Origin: Streptomyces sp. NBC_00572
Lineage (GTDB): Bacteria > Actinomycetota > Actinomycetes > Streptomycetales > Streptomycetaceae
Reading direction: 5' to 3'
Assembly: GCF_026341815.1 (NCBI RefSeq)
Contig: NZ_JAPENX010000001.1
Coordinates: forward strand, 1,488,001-1,552,000
Length of the DNA stretch: 64,000 nucleotides
Shown: in pieces, positions 19,118-27,932 of the stretch
Numbering within the stretch: the first letter of the stretch is position 1
Layout: each line of letters begins with the position of its first letter
Notes under the pieces: model-generated
Told to the model about the DNA's origin: nothing
Seen by the model: only the letters and a program-made list of their open reading frames with translations
Database searches by the model: none
Program-made: the position numbers and the translations under genes

Positions 19118-19636
19118 ATGGAGACGAAGAACCCCGGCCCCGGCCCCGCCCACGACGCCGTCGACGCCATCGCCGACCAGTGGGCGGCCGTCCGCCCCGA
19201 CCTGGACACCGTGCCGATGGCCGTCTTCGGACGGATCTACCGGCTCTCGAACGCCATGCGCGGCCGGGTGGACAAGGCGTACGCGCCCTACGGCCTGGCG
19301 CTCGGGGAGTTCGACGTGCTCGCGACCCTGCGCCGCTCCGGGGAGCCGTACACGCTCTCACCCCGCGAACTGACCGCCACGCTGATGATCACCACCGGCG
19401 GGATGACCGGCCGGCTCGACAAGCTGGAGAAGGCCGGACTGCTGACCCGCAGCCCCGACCCGAACGACCGCCGCGGGCTGCGGGTCACCCTCAGCGAGCG
19501 CGGCAAGGAGCTGGTGGACCAGGCGGTCGGGGCCGGCCTCGGAGAGCAGCGGGCGGCCCTGGAAGGCGCGCTCACCGGGGAAGAGGCGGAGCAGCTGGCC
19601 GGGCTGCTGCGCAAACTGCTCGCGACCACGGCGTGA
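19118..19636 (+). CDS. MarR-family regulator
   Basis: 172 residues. Winged-helix core with LSPRELTATLMITTGGMTGRLDKLEK (recognition helix, residues about 90-115) and the wing NDRRGLRVTLSERG. ATG at 19118 has GGGGAG upstream; the longer frame adds 17 improbable residues. It is divergent from the EamA exporter, a common arrangement in which a ligand releases the dimer from the shared operator. Confidence 0.93.
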   Translation: METKNPGPGPAHDAVDAIADQWAAVRPDLDTVPMAVFGRIYRLSNAMRGRVDKAYAPYGLALGEFDVLATLRRSGEPYTLSPRELTATLMITTGGMTGRLDKLEKAGLLTRSPDPNDRRGLRVTLSERGKELVDQAVGAGLGEQRAALEGALTGEEAEQLAGLLRKLLATTA

Positions 19637-19669
19637 GGCCTTCCGGGGCCCGAACGGGCCCCGGAGGCC
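19637..19669 (+). terminator. hairpin after marR
   Basis: Arms 19637-19651 and 19656-19669 pair with one bulged T; loop GAAC. It starts directly after the stop codon. Confidence 0.82.
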
Positions 19670-19704
19670 GCTGGGCACGCTCTGAAAGCGCTCAACGCAC
19701 GCAA

Positions 19705-19738
19705 GGGCGCCGCACGGTACGAGTACCGTGCGGCGCCC
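19705..19738 (-). terminator. 16-bp perfect inverted repeat
   Basis: Arms 19705-19720 and 19723-19738 are perfect complements; the working loop is probably acgagt. It lies 25 nt beyond the stop of the minus-strand small membrane gene. Confidence 0.82.
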
Positions 19739-19762
19739 TCGGCGAAGCGGAGGAGAAGGCGG

Positions 19763-19990
19763 TCAGACCTTCTTGGACTTGTCGAGCACCATGACCAGTC
19801 CGATGATCACCAGGAACAGCGCCAGCGGTGCGGCCACGAACAGGCCGAGGGTCTCGATGACCGACAGCTTGGGAGCCGGGTCGTCGCCGTCGTCGCGGGT
19901 GAGCGCGAGCGCGGGGGACGACATGAGCAGCATCATCAGCGTCGTACCAGCCGCGAGCGAGCCGGCGCGCAGTGCGTTCTTCTTGTCCAC
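19763..19990 (-). CDS. small two-helix membrane protein
   Basis: 75 residues from the GTG at 19990. Residues 8-30 form a hydrophobic signal-like segment ending ALA, then a charged loop RDDGDDPAPK, a second helix (about 45-70) and the basic tail KSKKV. No family recognised. There is no clear ribosome site. The malQ stop is 20 nt upstream, so it may be read from the malQ transcript. Confidence 0.65.
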   Translation of the reverse strand: MDKKNALRAGSLAAGTTLMMLLMSSPALALTRDDGDDPAPKLSVIETLGLFVAAPLALFLVIIGLVMVLDKSKKV

Positions 19991-20010
19991 GGTGCAAACG
20001 TAGCGAACAC

Positions 20011-22110
20011 CTAATCGGACCGCGCGCCCGGGGGTGCCGTACGGGCGTCGGGGCCGCTCGTCCGCGCGTGCAGTTCGCGCAGCAGGGCGTGCGCCCGGGG
20101 CGAGGCCGCGAGCCGCTCCAGGGTGATCGGCTGTCCGTCCGCGTCCGCGAGCGGCAGCCGCCAGTTGGGGTACTCGTCCCAGGTGCCGGGCAGGTTCTGC
20201 GGTCTGCGGTCCCCCACCGTGTCCGGCAGCCACACCCCGACCATCCGGGCGGGGGTGTCGAGGAGGAACCGGTGGACGGCCCTGATCTCGGCCTCCTCAC
20301 CCCCCGGGCCCTCCGGGAGCAGCCCGCGCCGCTGGAACAGGGCCAGCCACTCGGCGGTCCCGGCCGCGTCCGCCGCCCGCTCGCGCTCCAGGTCTCCGGA
20401 GAGCAGGCCGAGGCGGTGCCGCAGGGTGACGTGGTCGCCGGAGAGCCGGGCCGCGGTCGAGGGCAGGTCGTGGGTGGTGGCGGTGGCCACGCACGCGGCG
20501 CGCCACTCGTCCGGGTCCAGCGGGCGGCCGGTGCCCGCCCAGTCCCGCTCGAACCAGAGCACCGAGGTGCCGAACACCCCGCGCGCGGCCAGCTCCTCCC
20601 GTACGCCCGGCTCGACCGTGCCGAGGTCCTCGCCGATGACGAGGGCGCCCGCCCGGTGGGCCTCCAGGACCAGGACGGCGAGCATCGCCTCAGCGTCGTA
20701 CCGGACGTACGTGCCCTCGGTGGGCTCGCTGCCCTCCGGCACCCACCAGAGCCGGAACAGGCCCATCACGTGGTCGATGCGCAGCGCGCCCGCGTGGCGC
20801 AGGAGTTCGCGCAGGAGTCCGCGGTACGGGGCGTAGCCGGCGGCGGCGAGGGCATCGGGCCGCCAGGGCGGCAGGCCCCAGTCCTGGCCCCGGGAGTTGA
20901 AGGCGTCGGGCGGGGCGCCGACCGACATGCCGGCCGCGAAGGCGTCCTGCTGGGCCCACGTGTCGGAGCCCTCCGGGTGGACGCCGACCGCCAGGTCGTG
21001 GACGATCCCGACCGTCATCCCGGCCTCGCGGGCGGCGGCCGCGGCGTCGGCGAGCTGCCGGTCCGTCAACCAGGCGAGCCGGCAGTGGAAGTCGACCCGG
21101 GCGGCGAGGACCAGGTCGTCGCGCACGGCGGCCTCGGCGGCGCACGGGGTACGCAGCTCCTCGGGCCAGGTGCGCCAGTGGTGGCCGTGCCGCTCGGCGA
21201 GGGCCTGGTAGGTGGCGTGGTCCTCCAGGGCGCGGCCGCGGGCGGCGAGGAAGTCGTGGAAGTCGGCGCGCCGCCCGGGGCCGGGCTCCACGCCGCCGAC
21301 GACGAGTTCGAGGGCGCGCCGCTTGACCTCCCACACCGCGTCCCGGTCGATCGCCGCGCCCTTGCCGAGGACCCGCTCGCGCAGGTCCGCGGCCTCGGCG
21401 AGGATCCGGTCGAGCTCCTCGCGGCGCTCGGGGCCGATCAGGGCGTACTCGGGGATCTCCTCGATCCGCAGATGGACCGGGTCGGGGAAGCGCCGCGAGG
21501 ACGGGCGGTACGGGGAGGGGTCGCTCGGAGCCCCGGGCACGCCCGCGTGGAGCGGGTTGACCTGGATGAAACCGGCGCCGTGCGTGCGGCCGGCCCAGCC
21601 GGCGAGTTCGCGCAGGTCGCCGAGGTCGCCCATGCCCCAGGAGCGGGTGGAGAGCAGCGAGTAGAGCTGGACGAGCAGCCCGTACGCGCGCCGCTCGGGG
21701 GCGGGCACGCGCGCGGGGCTGACGATCAGGGTGGCGGTGGCGGCGCGCCCGTCGGGGGCCTGTGCCCGGACGGTGTGGACGCCGAGGGGAAGGCACCCCC
21801 AGTCCTGGCCGGTGAAGGCGTCGCCGTCCTCGGTGGTGACCCGGAGCCGGGTGCCGGGCGGTAGGTCCGCCGGCGGGCGGGCGGGTTCCTCGCCGCGCCA
21901 CCGGACCAGGGTCGGGGGCAACAGGCGCTCCCGGTCGGCCCGTTCGGCCGCGTCGAGGGCGGCGGCGACCCCTTCCGGTGTCGTCGCGTCCACGCCGAGG
22001 GCGCCGAGGACGGCCACCACGGTCGCGTCCGGCACGGGCACGGTGACGCCCGCGGAGGGGCTGTGGGCGGTGGCGACGCCGTGACGGGCGGCGAGACGGG
22101 CCAGGGTCAC
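20011..22110 (-). CDS. malQ: 4-alpha-glucanotransferase (GH77, amylomaltase)
   Basis: 699 residues. Transfers alpha-1,4-glucan segments between maltodextrins in cytosolic glycogen/maltose metabolism. GH77 landmarks: nucleophile Asp446 in RIDHVMGL, acid/base Glu494 in VIGEDLGT, and THDLPSTAARLSG in the third conserved region. A roughly 150-residue N-terminal domain precedes the barrel, the actinobacterial long form. GTG at 22110 has GGAG at good spacing; it starts 1 nt after the stop of the 12-residue-repeat gene. Confidence 0.95.
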   Translation of the reverse strand: MTLARLAARHGVATAHSPSAGVTVPVPDATVVAVLGALGVDATTPEGVAAALDAAERADRERLLPPTLVRWRGEEPARPPADLPPGTRLRVTTEDGDAFTGQDWGCLPLGVHTVRAQAPDGRAATATLIVSPARVPAPERRAYGLLVQLYSLLSTRSWGMGDLGDLRELAGWAGRTHGAGFIQVNPLHAGVPGAPSDPSPYRPSSRRFPDPVHLRIEEIPEYALIGPERREELDRILAEAADLRERVLGKGAAIDRDAVWEVKRRALELVVGGVEPGPGRRADFHDFLAARGRALEDHATYQALAERHGHHWRTWPEELRTPCAAEAAVRDDLVLAARVDFHCRLAWLTDRQLADAAAAAREAGMTVGIVHDLAVGVHPEGSDTWAQQDAFAAGMSVGAPPDAFNSRGQDWGLPPWRPDALAAAGYAPYRGLLRELLRHAGALRIDHVMGLFRLWWVPEGSEPTEGTYVRYDAEAMLAVLVLEAHRAGALVIGEDLGTVEPGVREELAARGVFGTSVLWFERDWAGTGRPLDPDEWRAACVATATTHDLPSTAARLSGDHVTLRHRLGLLSGDLERERAADAAGTAEWLALFQRRGLLPEGPGGEEAEIRAVHRFLLDTPARMVGVWLPDTVGDRRPQNLPGTWDEYPNWRLPLADADGQPITLERLAASPRAHALLRELHARTSGPDARTAPPGARSD

Positions 22111-22111
22111 T

Positions 22112-22309
22112 TCACACTCCGGGGGACTCCGTGCCCGCACTTCCTGGGGCGGTGGGTTCGCTGGTGAGGGGGGCCGCCACGGTCAGGGGCGGTTCGCTGG
22201 TGAGGGGCGCGGCGTCGGGGAGCGGCGGTTCGCTGGTCAGCGGTTCGCCGACCGGGGCGGGCTGCTGCGGAATCCGTATCCGTCCGAGGTGGCGGGCGGT
22301 CGTGGTCAC
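22112..22309 (-). CDS. tiny repeat protein upstream of malQ
   Basis: 65 residues from a GTG with GGGAG about 6-8 nt upstream. After RHLGRIRIPQQPAPVGE it has three 12-residue units built on PLTSEP (APLTSEPPLTVA type), encoded by 36-bp DNA repeats. No domain recognised; no modifying enzyme is beside it. Its stop is 1 nt from the malQ start, so translation could couple. It may be a leader peptide, a small structural protein or a chance frame; the ribosome site and tight spacing favour a real gene. Confidence 0.5.
   Translation of the reverse strand: MTTTARHLGRIRIPQQPAPVGEPLTSEPPLPDAAPLTSEPPLTVAAPLTSEPTAPGSAGTESPGV
22155..22250. repeat. 36-bp tandem repeat, about 2.7 copies
   Basis: Units start at 22155, 22191 and 22227, each opening ggttcgctggt. 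The period is a multiple of three and underlies the 12-residue repeat of the small gene on the minus strand. Confidence 0.85.
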
Positions 22310-22394
22310 GGGGGTCTCCCGATTCGTCTCGACAGGTGGGACCTGGGTAACGACTGAGCCCTACCCACCGCACCTCGTTTTACCGGCGGAAAGT

Positions 22395-22416
22395 GGCGAA
22401 GTGACGTCACCTCGCC
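22395..22416. promoter_or_regulatory. 22-bp palindrome in malQ / GH84 divergent region
   Basis: Arms 22395-22405 and 22406-22416 match with one mismatch around a perfect gtgacgtcac centre (22401-22410). It is roughly midway between the divergent starts at 22309 and 22547, so it could bind a regulator of either side. Confidence 0.5.
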
Positions 22417-22546
22417 GACGGCTCGCCGGGCAAAGCCGACACATCGGCCACGCGCATTGACACCTCAGTGCGACGGGTGGTGGGCTCGTGACCCACTCGT
22501 GACCAAACAGGCGAGCGGCCGGCGGCCCCGGCCGAAGGGAGACTTC

Positions 22547-25500
22547 GTGCACCTCGGGCACCTCGGGCGCAGGAAACGCACCGCGACGGCCGTCGCCGCC
22601 GCCGTCATCGGAGGCCTCCTCGGCGGCGCGGTGCCGGGCTCGGCGCAGGCGGTCCCGAAGGCGGGCCCGCTCGCCCCGACGGCGCCGCGGGCACCGCTCG
22701 CTCCGGGGGACCCGGCCACACCGACAGGTCCGGCCACACCGACGGCCCCCTCGCCCACGGCCTCCTCCTCCACCACGGCGGACGCCGTCACCCCGCGCGT
22801 GCCCGCCGTCTGGCCGCGCCCGCAGTCCCTGACCGGCTCCGGGCCCGCCGTACGCCTCGGGGACGAGGTGACGCTGCTCGCGGACGCCGACGCCGATCCG
22901 TACGCCCTCGCCGCCCTGCGCGAGCTGCTGCGGGCCGCCGGGGTGCGGACCGTCCACACCGGACTCCCGGGCCGGGGGCCGCTCTTCCGGGTCGCCGGGC
23001 CCTCCGGCGAGGCCGCCGAGGACGCGCTGAGCGCCCTGCGGGTGCCCGACCGGATCGATCTGCCGCGCGGCGGCTACCGACTCGCCACGGGCCGCCTCCA
23101 GGGCCGGGACACGGTCGTCCTGGACGGGGTGGGCGAGGACGGCCTGTTCCACGCCGTGCAGACCCTGCGTCAGCTCCTCGGCACCGGCCGGGAGATTCCC
23201 GGAGTCGTCGTGCGCGACTGGCCGGGCACGGTCGAGCGGGGGATCACCGAGGGCTTCTACGGGACTCCCTGGACCGCCGAGCAGCGCCTCGACCAGATCG
23301 ACTTCCTGGGCCGGACCAAGCAGAACCGCTATCTGTACGCGCCCGGCGACGACCCGTACCGCGGTGCACAGTGGCGCGAGCCCTACCCGCCCGCCCAGCA
23401 GGCCGAGTTCCGCGCCCTCGCGGAGCGGGCCCGCGCCAACCACGTGACGCTCGGCTGGGCCGTGGCGCCCGCCCAGTCCATGTGTCTGTCCTCGGCCGGG
23501 GACGTGGCGGCGCTGACGCGGAAGCTGGACGAGATGGGGGAGCTGGGGGTGCGCTCCTTCCAGCTCCAGTTCCAGGACGCCTCGTACGACGAGTGGCACT
23601 GCGACCGGGACGCCGACACCTTCGGGCGCGGTCCCGAGGCCGCGGCCGCCGCCCACGCGCGCGTCGCGAACACCGTCGCCCGGCACCTGGCCGAACGGCA
23701 CCCGGACGCCGAGCCGCTGACGGTGATGCCGACGGAGTACTACCAGGACGGCACCACCGCGTACCGCACCGCGTTCGCCCGGGCGCTCGACACGGACGTG
23801 CGGGTGGCGTGGACCGGCGTCGGCGTCGTGCCCCGCACGATCACCGGCGGCGAACTGGCCACGGCCCGGGGCGCCCTGCGCCATCCGCTGGTCACCATGG
23901 ACAACTACCCGGTCAACGACTACGCGCAGGACCGGCTGTTCCTCGGTCCCGCCACGGGCCGGGAGCCGGCCGTGGCCGCCGGGTCCGTCGCCTTCCTCGC
24001 GCTCGCGATGGAGCAGCCCGCGGCCTCCCGCGTCCCGCTCTTCACCACCGCCGACTACGCCTGGAACCCGCGCGGCTACCGGCCGCGGGAGTCCTGGCAG
24101 GCGGCGGTCGACGACCTCGCGGGCCCGGAGCCCGCCGCCCGTGAGGCGCTGCGGGCGCTCGCCGGGAACGGCGCCTCCTCGATCCTCGACCCGGCGGGTG
24201 AATCGGCGTACCTGAAGCCGCTCCTGGCGGCCTTCTGGGCCTCCCGTACGAGCGCGGGCGCGGGCACCGGCGCGGACGCCCGGCGGGACGAGGCGGCGCG
24301 GGCGCTGCGGGCCGCGTTCACCGTGATGCGCGAGGCACCCGGCCGGCTCTCCGGCACCGCCGGCGGCACCCTCGACGACGAGACCGGCCCCTGGCTGGAG
24401 CAGCTCTCCCGGTACGGCCGGGCGGGCGAGGCGGCGGTCGACATGCTGGTCGCCCAGGCGGCCGGTGACGGTGCGGCGGCCTGGCGGGCGCAGCTGCGCC
24501 TCGAAGAGCTGCGCAAGGAGCTGAAGGGGAGCCTGGTGACGGTCGGCGCGGGAGTGCTCGATCCGTTCCTCACGCGGGCGGTGGAGCGGGCGAAGGCCTG
24601 GACCGGCGCCGACCGGACCCCGGCGGCCCGTCCCGACCGTGCCACCGACTCGTACACCGTGCGGCTCGACCGGGCGCGGCCCGTGGAGGCGCTGACGGTG
24701 ATGACGGAGCCGGGCACCGGGGCCGTGGGCGACGCGCGCGTGGAGGCGTACGTCCCGGGCGAGGGCTGGCGGGCGCTCGGCCCGCTGTCGGCGTCCGGCT
24801 GGACGCAGGCCGAACTCAAGGGGCTGCGGGCCGAGGCGCTGCGGGTGGTGTGGAGCGGCGGCGGGCCGGCGCCCGAGGTGCGTTCGCTGGTGCCGTGGTT
24901 CGCGGACGGGCCGCGCGCGGGACTCGACCTGGCGCGTACGGAGACGGACGCGGAGATCGGCGGCCCGGCCCAGCGGGTGGACGTGGAGCTGTCGGGCCTG
25001 CGCGCGGGCGAGGTGCGCGGGCCGCTGACGGCGAAGGCCCCCAAGGGGATCGCGGTCGCGCTGCCGAAGCAGGCGGTGGTCGAACGCGGCGCGCGGACGA
25101 CCGTTCCCCTGGAGGTGTCGGTGGCGCCGGACGCGCCCGCGGGCACGTACCGGGTGCCGGTGTCCTTCGCGGGCGAGGAGCGGGTGCTGACCGTGCGTGC
25201 CTTCCCCCGTACGGCGGGCCCCGATCTGACACGGACGGCGACGGCCTCCTCCTCGGGCGACGAGACCGCGGACTTCCCTGCCTCCTCGGCGGCGGACGGC
25301 GATCCGGCCACCCGCTGGTCCTCCCCGGCGGAGGACGGCGCCTGGTGGCAGATGGAGCTTCCCGAGCCGGCCCGGATAGGGCAGGTGGTGCTGCACTGGC
25401 AGGACGCGTACGCCTCCCGCTACCGGGTCCAGGTCTCGGCCGACGGGCGCGTGTGGCGCACGGCGGCGACGGTCGCGGACGGCAAGGGCGGCCGGGAGTC

Positions 25501-25738
25501 GGTCCGGATGGACGCGGCGGACACGCGCTTCCTGCGGGTGCAGGGGGAGACCCGGGCGACGCGGTACGGCTATTCGCTCTGGTCGGTGGAGACATACGCG
25601 GTGGCCCCGAAGGACCCACCGAAGGACGCGCCGGAGAAGCCCGCGGACGAGCCGACCGGCGAGCCGACCGCGGATCCGACGCAACCGGGGACGGACACGC
25701 CGGAGACGGGCACGCCGGAGGAGCGGCCCGCCCCCTGA
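22547..25738 (+). CDS. secreted GH84 beta-N-acetylglucosaminidase-like protein with CBM32
   Basis: 1063 residues. Signal peptide (RRKR, hydrophobic core, AQA near 32), a Pro/Thr linker, a GH20b-like N-terminal domain, then a GH84 barrel opening ERGITEGFYGTPW. A helical domain, a NEW3-like beta domain and a C-terminal F5/8-type (CBM32) domain (SSAADGDPATRWSSPAEDG) follow, with a Pro/Glu/Thr tail. Family members remove GlcNAc from glycans or act as hyaluronidases. The usual catalytic Asp-Asp pair reads Gln343-Asp344 (FQLQFQDASYDEWHC). GTG at 22547 has GAAGGGAG upstream. Confidence 0.88.
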   Translation: MHLGHLGRRKRTATAVAAAVIGGLLGGAVPGSAQAVPKAGPLAPTAPRAPLAPGDPATPTGPATPTAPSPTASSSTTADAVTPRVPAVWPRPQSLTGSGPAVRLGDEVTLLADADADPYALAALRELLRAAGVRTVHTGLPGRGPLFRVAGPSGEAAEDALSALRVPDRIDLPRGGYRLATGRLQGRDTVVLDGVGEDGLFHAVQTLRQLLGTGREIPGVVVRDWPGTVERGITEGFYGTPWTAEQRLDQIDFLGRTKQNRYLYAPGDDPYRGAQWREPYPPAQQAEFRALAERARANHVTLGWAVAPAQSMCLSSAGDVAALTRKLDEMGELGVRSFQLQFQDASYDEWHCDRDADTFGRGPEAAAAAHARVANTVARHLAERHPDAEPLTVMPTEYYQDGTTAYRTAFARALDTDVRVAWTGVGVVPRTITGGELATARGALRHPLVTMDNYPVNDYAQDRLFLGPATGREPAVAAGSVAFLALAMEQPAASRVPLFTTADYAWNPRGYRPRESWQAAVDDLAGPEPAAREALRALAGNGASSILDPAGESAYLKPLLAAFWASRTSAGAGTGADARRDEAARALRAAFTVMREAPGRLSGTAGGTLDDETGPWLEQLSRYGRAGEAAVDMLVAQAAGDGAAAWRAQLRLEELRKELKGSLVTVGAGVLDPFLTRAVERAKAWTGADRTPAARPDRATDSYTVRLDRARPVEALTVMTEPGTGAVGDARVEAYVPGEGWRALGPLSASGWTQAELKGLRAEALRVVWSGGGPAPEVRSLVPWFADGPRAGLDLARTETDAEIGGPAQRVDVELSGLRAGEVRGPLTAKAPKGIAVALPKQAVVERGARTTVPLEVSVAPDAPAGTYRVPVSFAGEERVLTVRAFPRTAGPDLTRTATASSSGDETADFPASSAADGDPATRWSSPAEDGAWWQMELPEPARIGQVVLHWQDAYASRYRVQVSADGRVWRTAATVADGKGGRESVRMDAADTRFLRVQGETRATRYGYSLWSVETYAVAPKDPPKDAPEKPADEPTGEPTADPTQPGTDTPETGTPEERPAP

Positions 25739-25773
25739 GGGGCCCGCCGCTCCCGTGCCGGTGCCCGCCCCGT

Positions 25774-25800
25774 GTACGCGCGCCAGTCCCGCGCGCGTAC
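25774..25800. terminator. hairpin between convergent GH84 and HNH genes
   Basis: Arms gtacgcgcg (25774-25782) and cgcgcgtac (25792-25800) with a 9-nt loop. Confidence 0.6.
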
Positions 25801-25814
25801 GCGAAAGGCCCGGC

Positions 25815-26378
25815 TCAACCCGTCGTCAGCGCCCTCACGGGGGCGTCGGCGACGGAGTCGATCCGGGCCATCACATCCTCGGCTCCGTACGGCTGGAGGT
25901 ACGGCAGCCAGCGGGGGTCCCGGTGTCCGGTCCCGATGATCCGCCAGGCCAGGCCGGTCGGCGGGGCCGGTTGGTGGCGCAGCCGCCAGCCGATCTCGCG
26001 CAGGTGCCGGTCGGCCTTGACGTGGTTGCAGCGGCGGCAGGCCGCCACCACGTTCTCCCAGGCGTGCGTACCCCCGCGGCTGCGCGGGATGACGTGGTCG
26101 ACGCTGGTCGCGACACCCCCGCAGTACATGCATCGCCCGCCGTCACGGGCGAAGAGGGCTCTGCGGGTCAAGGGAACGGGCCCCCGGTAGGGGACCCGCA
26201 CGAAGCGCTTCAGTCGCACCACGCTGGGCGCGGGGACGACTTGGGTCTCGCTGTGCAGGAAGGCGCCGGATTCCTCGAGGCAGAGAGCCTTGTTCTCCAG
26301 GACGAGGACGAGTGCGCGGCGGAGCGGTACGACGCCGAGCGGCTCGTACGACGCGTTGAGGACCAGGACATGCGGCAC
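25815..26378 (-). CDS. HNH endonuclease
   Basis: 187 residues. Zinc knuckle pairs Cys83/Cys86 and Cys114/Cys117 surround the beta-beta-alpha metal core: Asp94-His95 (VDHVIPRSRGG), Asn109 and His119 (CRRCNHVK). The N-terminal VLVLNASYEPLGVVPLRRAL segment marks the stand-alone chromosomal HNH type that is widespread in actinobacteria. It is not associated with an intein, intron or restriction system here. Nuclease fold certain; cellular role unknown. Confidence 0.9.
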   Translation of the reverse strand: MPHVLVLNASYEPLGVVPLRRALVLVLENKALCLEESGAFLHSETQVVPAPSVVRLKRFVRVPYRGPVPLTRRALFARDGGRCMYCGGVATSVDHVIPRSRGGTHAWENVVAACRRCNHVKADRHLREIGWRLRHQPAPPTGLAWRIIGTGHRDPRWLPYLQPYGAEDVMARIDSVADAPVRALTTG

Positions 26379-26633
26379 GGATGCCTCCTATGACGCCGGC
26401 GGCGCGTGGCTCGCGCCGGGACGAACTGCTCTCAGTCTCTCCTCATGCCTGGTCGGAACGCCACCACGTACCGGGATCGGGGTGACGGGCCCGGCGTGTT
26501 CTCGACCACATCGGCATGTCTCCTTCTCTTTGCCCGGGTGAGGTCCGTCTCTCCCTCGAACAGGGCTACGGGACCACGTCCGACGCCCCGTTACTGTGGA
26601 TGTTCTGCGTACGCGATGCCTGGAGGTTGTCCC

Positions 26634-27695
26634 GTGTCTTGGTCCGCCCTAGCGGCTGCCGGCGAACCCGAGCCCATTCCGGTGACCCTCGACGAGGCGG
26701 CGGAGAAGGCCACGAACGCGGCGAGCTGGGTGGAGGAGAACTGGTCCACCTGGCTGAACACCGGCCTGCGCATCCTGCTGATCCTGATCGTCGCGCTGCT
26801 CCTGCGGATGGCCGTCCGCCGTGCCCTGACGAAGCTGATCGAGCGGATGAACCGTTCGGCGCAGGCGGTGGAGGGGACGGCCCTCGGCGGTCTCCTCGTC
26901 AACACCGAGCGGCGGCGGCAGCGCTCGGAGGCGATCGGCTCGGTCCTGCGTTCGGTGGCGTCGTTCCTGATCCTGGGCACGGCCGGGCTGATGATCCTGG
27001 GCGCCTTCAAGATCGACCTGGCACCGCTGCTCGCCTCGGCCGGTGTGGCCGGTGTGGCGATCGGTTTCGGCGCCCGGAACCTGGTGACGGACTTCCTGTC
27101 GGGCGTCTTCATGATCCTGGAGGACCAGTACGGCGTCGGTGACTCGATCGACGCGGGCGTGGCCTCCGGCGAGGTCGTGGAGGTCGGCCTGCGGGTGACG
27201 AAGCTGCGGGGCGTGGACGGCGAGATCTGGTACGTGCGCAACGGCGAGATCAAGCGGATAGGGAACCTCAGCCAGGGCTGGGCGACGGCGGGCGTGGACG
27301 TGACCGTCCGGCCGACGGAGGACCTGGATCGGGTGAAGTCCGTGATCGTCGAGGCGGCGGACTCCATGGCGAAGGAGGAGCCGTGGAACGAGCGCCTGTG
27401 GGGTCCGGTGGAGGTGCTCGGTCTGAACGAGGTGCTCCTCGACTCGATGACCGTCCGCGTCTCGGCGAAGACGATGCCGGGCAAGGCGCTGGGCGTGGAG
27501 CGCGAGCTGCGCTGGCGGATCAAGCGGGGCCTGGACGAGGCCGGCATCCGGATCGTGGGCGGGGTCCCGGCGCAGGCCGAGGAGTCGGCCGCCGATCCGA
27601 CCGCGGGCATGGCGGCCCCTTCGGCGTTCGCCTCGACGACCTCGCCGCAGTCGGCGGCGGCGACCCCGCTGCCGAGGACGGACCTCACCAAGTAG
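26634..27695 (+). CDS. mscS: MscS-family mechanosensitive channel
   Basis: 353 residues. One or two N-terminal helices (TGLRILLILIVALLLRM; VASFLILGTAGLMIL) precede the pore-lining TM3 with ASAGVAGVAIGFGARNLVTD and the beta domain FMILEDQYGVGDSID. It releases solutes on osmotic down-shock. GTG at 26634 has GGAGG 7 nt upstream; the longer upstream frame is not supported. About 255 nt without a gene separate it from the HNH start, and its promoter must be there. A long hairpin follows. Confidence 0.92.
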   Translation: MSWSALAAAGEPEPIPVTLDEAAEKATNAASWVEENWSTWLNTGLRILLILIVALLLRMAVRRALTKLIERMNRSAQAVEGTALGGLLVNTERRRQRSEAIGSVLRSVASFLILGTAGLMILGAFKIDLAPLLASAGVAGVAIGFGARNLVTDFLSGVFMILEDQYGVGDSIDAGVASGEVVEVGLRVTKLRGVDGEIWYVRNGEIKRIGNLSQGWATAGVDVTVRPTEDLDRVKSVIVEAADSMAKEEPWNERLWGPVEVLGLNEVLLDSMTVRVSAKTMPGKALGVERELRWRIKRGLDEAGIRIVGGVPAQAEESAADPTAGMAAPSAFASTTSPQSAAATPLPRTDLTK

Positions 27696-27780
27696 CGGCA
27701 CGCGTACGGGAACGACAGGCGGAAGCACGCCTGCGTACGGGGACGACGCGTACGAGGACGAGCAGAAGCACGCGCGCGTG

Positions 27781-27826
27781 GAGACGCCCCCGCAGGTAAC
27801 GCTTTGGTTGCCTTCGGGGGCGTCTC
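27781..27826 (+). terminator. long two-part hairpin after mscS
   Basis: Outer arms gagacgcccccg (27781-27792) and its perfect complement (27815-27826); inner aggtaac/gttgcct arms extend the stem with one mismatch. Three imperfect 15-bp repeats (gcgtacgggaacgac type, at 27702, 27733, 27748) precede it. Confidence 0.8.
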
Positions 27827-27882
27827 GCGTGCCCGGGTATTGACGCTTACGTGACGGCCGCCTTATTTTCCTTCCCACCGAA

Positions 27883-27897
27883 TAGGAAACTTTCCTA
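27883..27897. promoter_or_regulatory. CsnR-type operator
   Basis: Perfect 15-bp palindrome taggaaactttccta centred on 27890, 36 nt upstream of the csnR-like start. It agrees with the AGGAAA-S-TTTCCT type of site I recall for the Streptomyces ROK regulator CsnR, which represses chitosan-utilisation genes. Autoregulation of the whole operon is expected. Confidence 0.78.
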
Positions 27898-27932
27898 ACA
27901 GTGCTTCACCGTACGAGGGCAGGTGCGACCTC

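Noticed and set aside
22155..22250. CRISPR-like array
   Set aside because: Units are contiguous 36-bp tandem repeats with no spacers, and no cas genes are present. The same applies to the 14-bp array at 37483.
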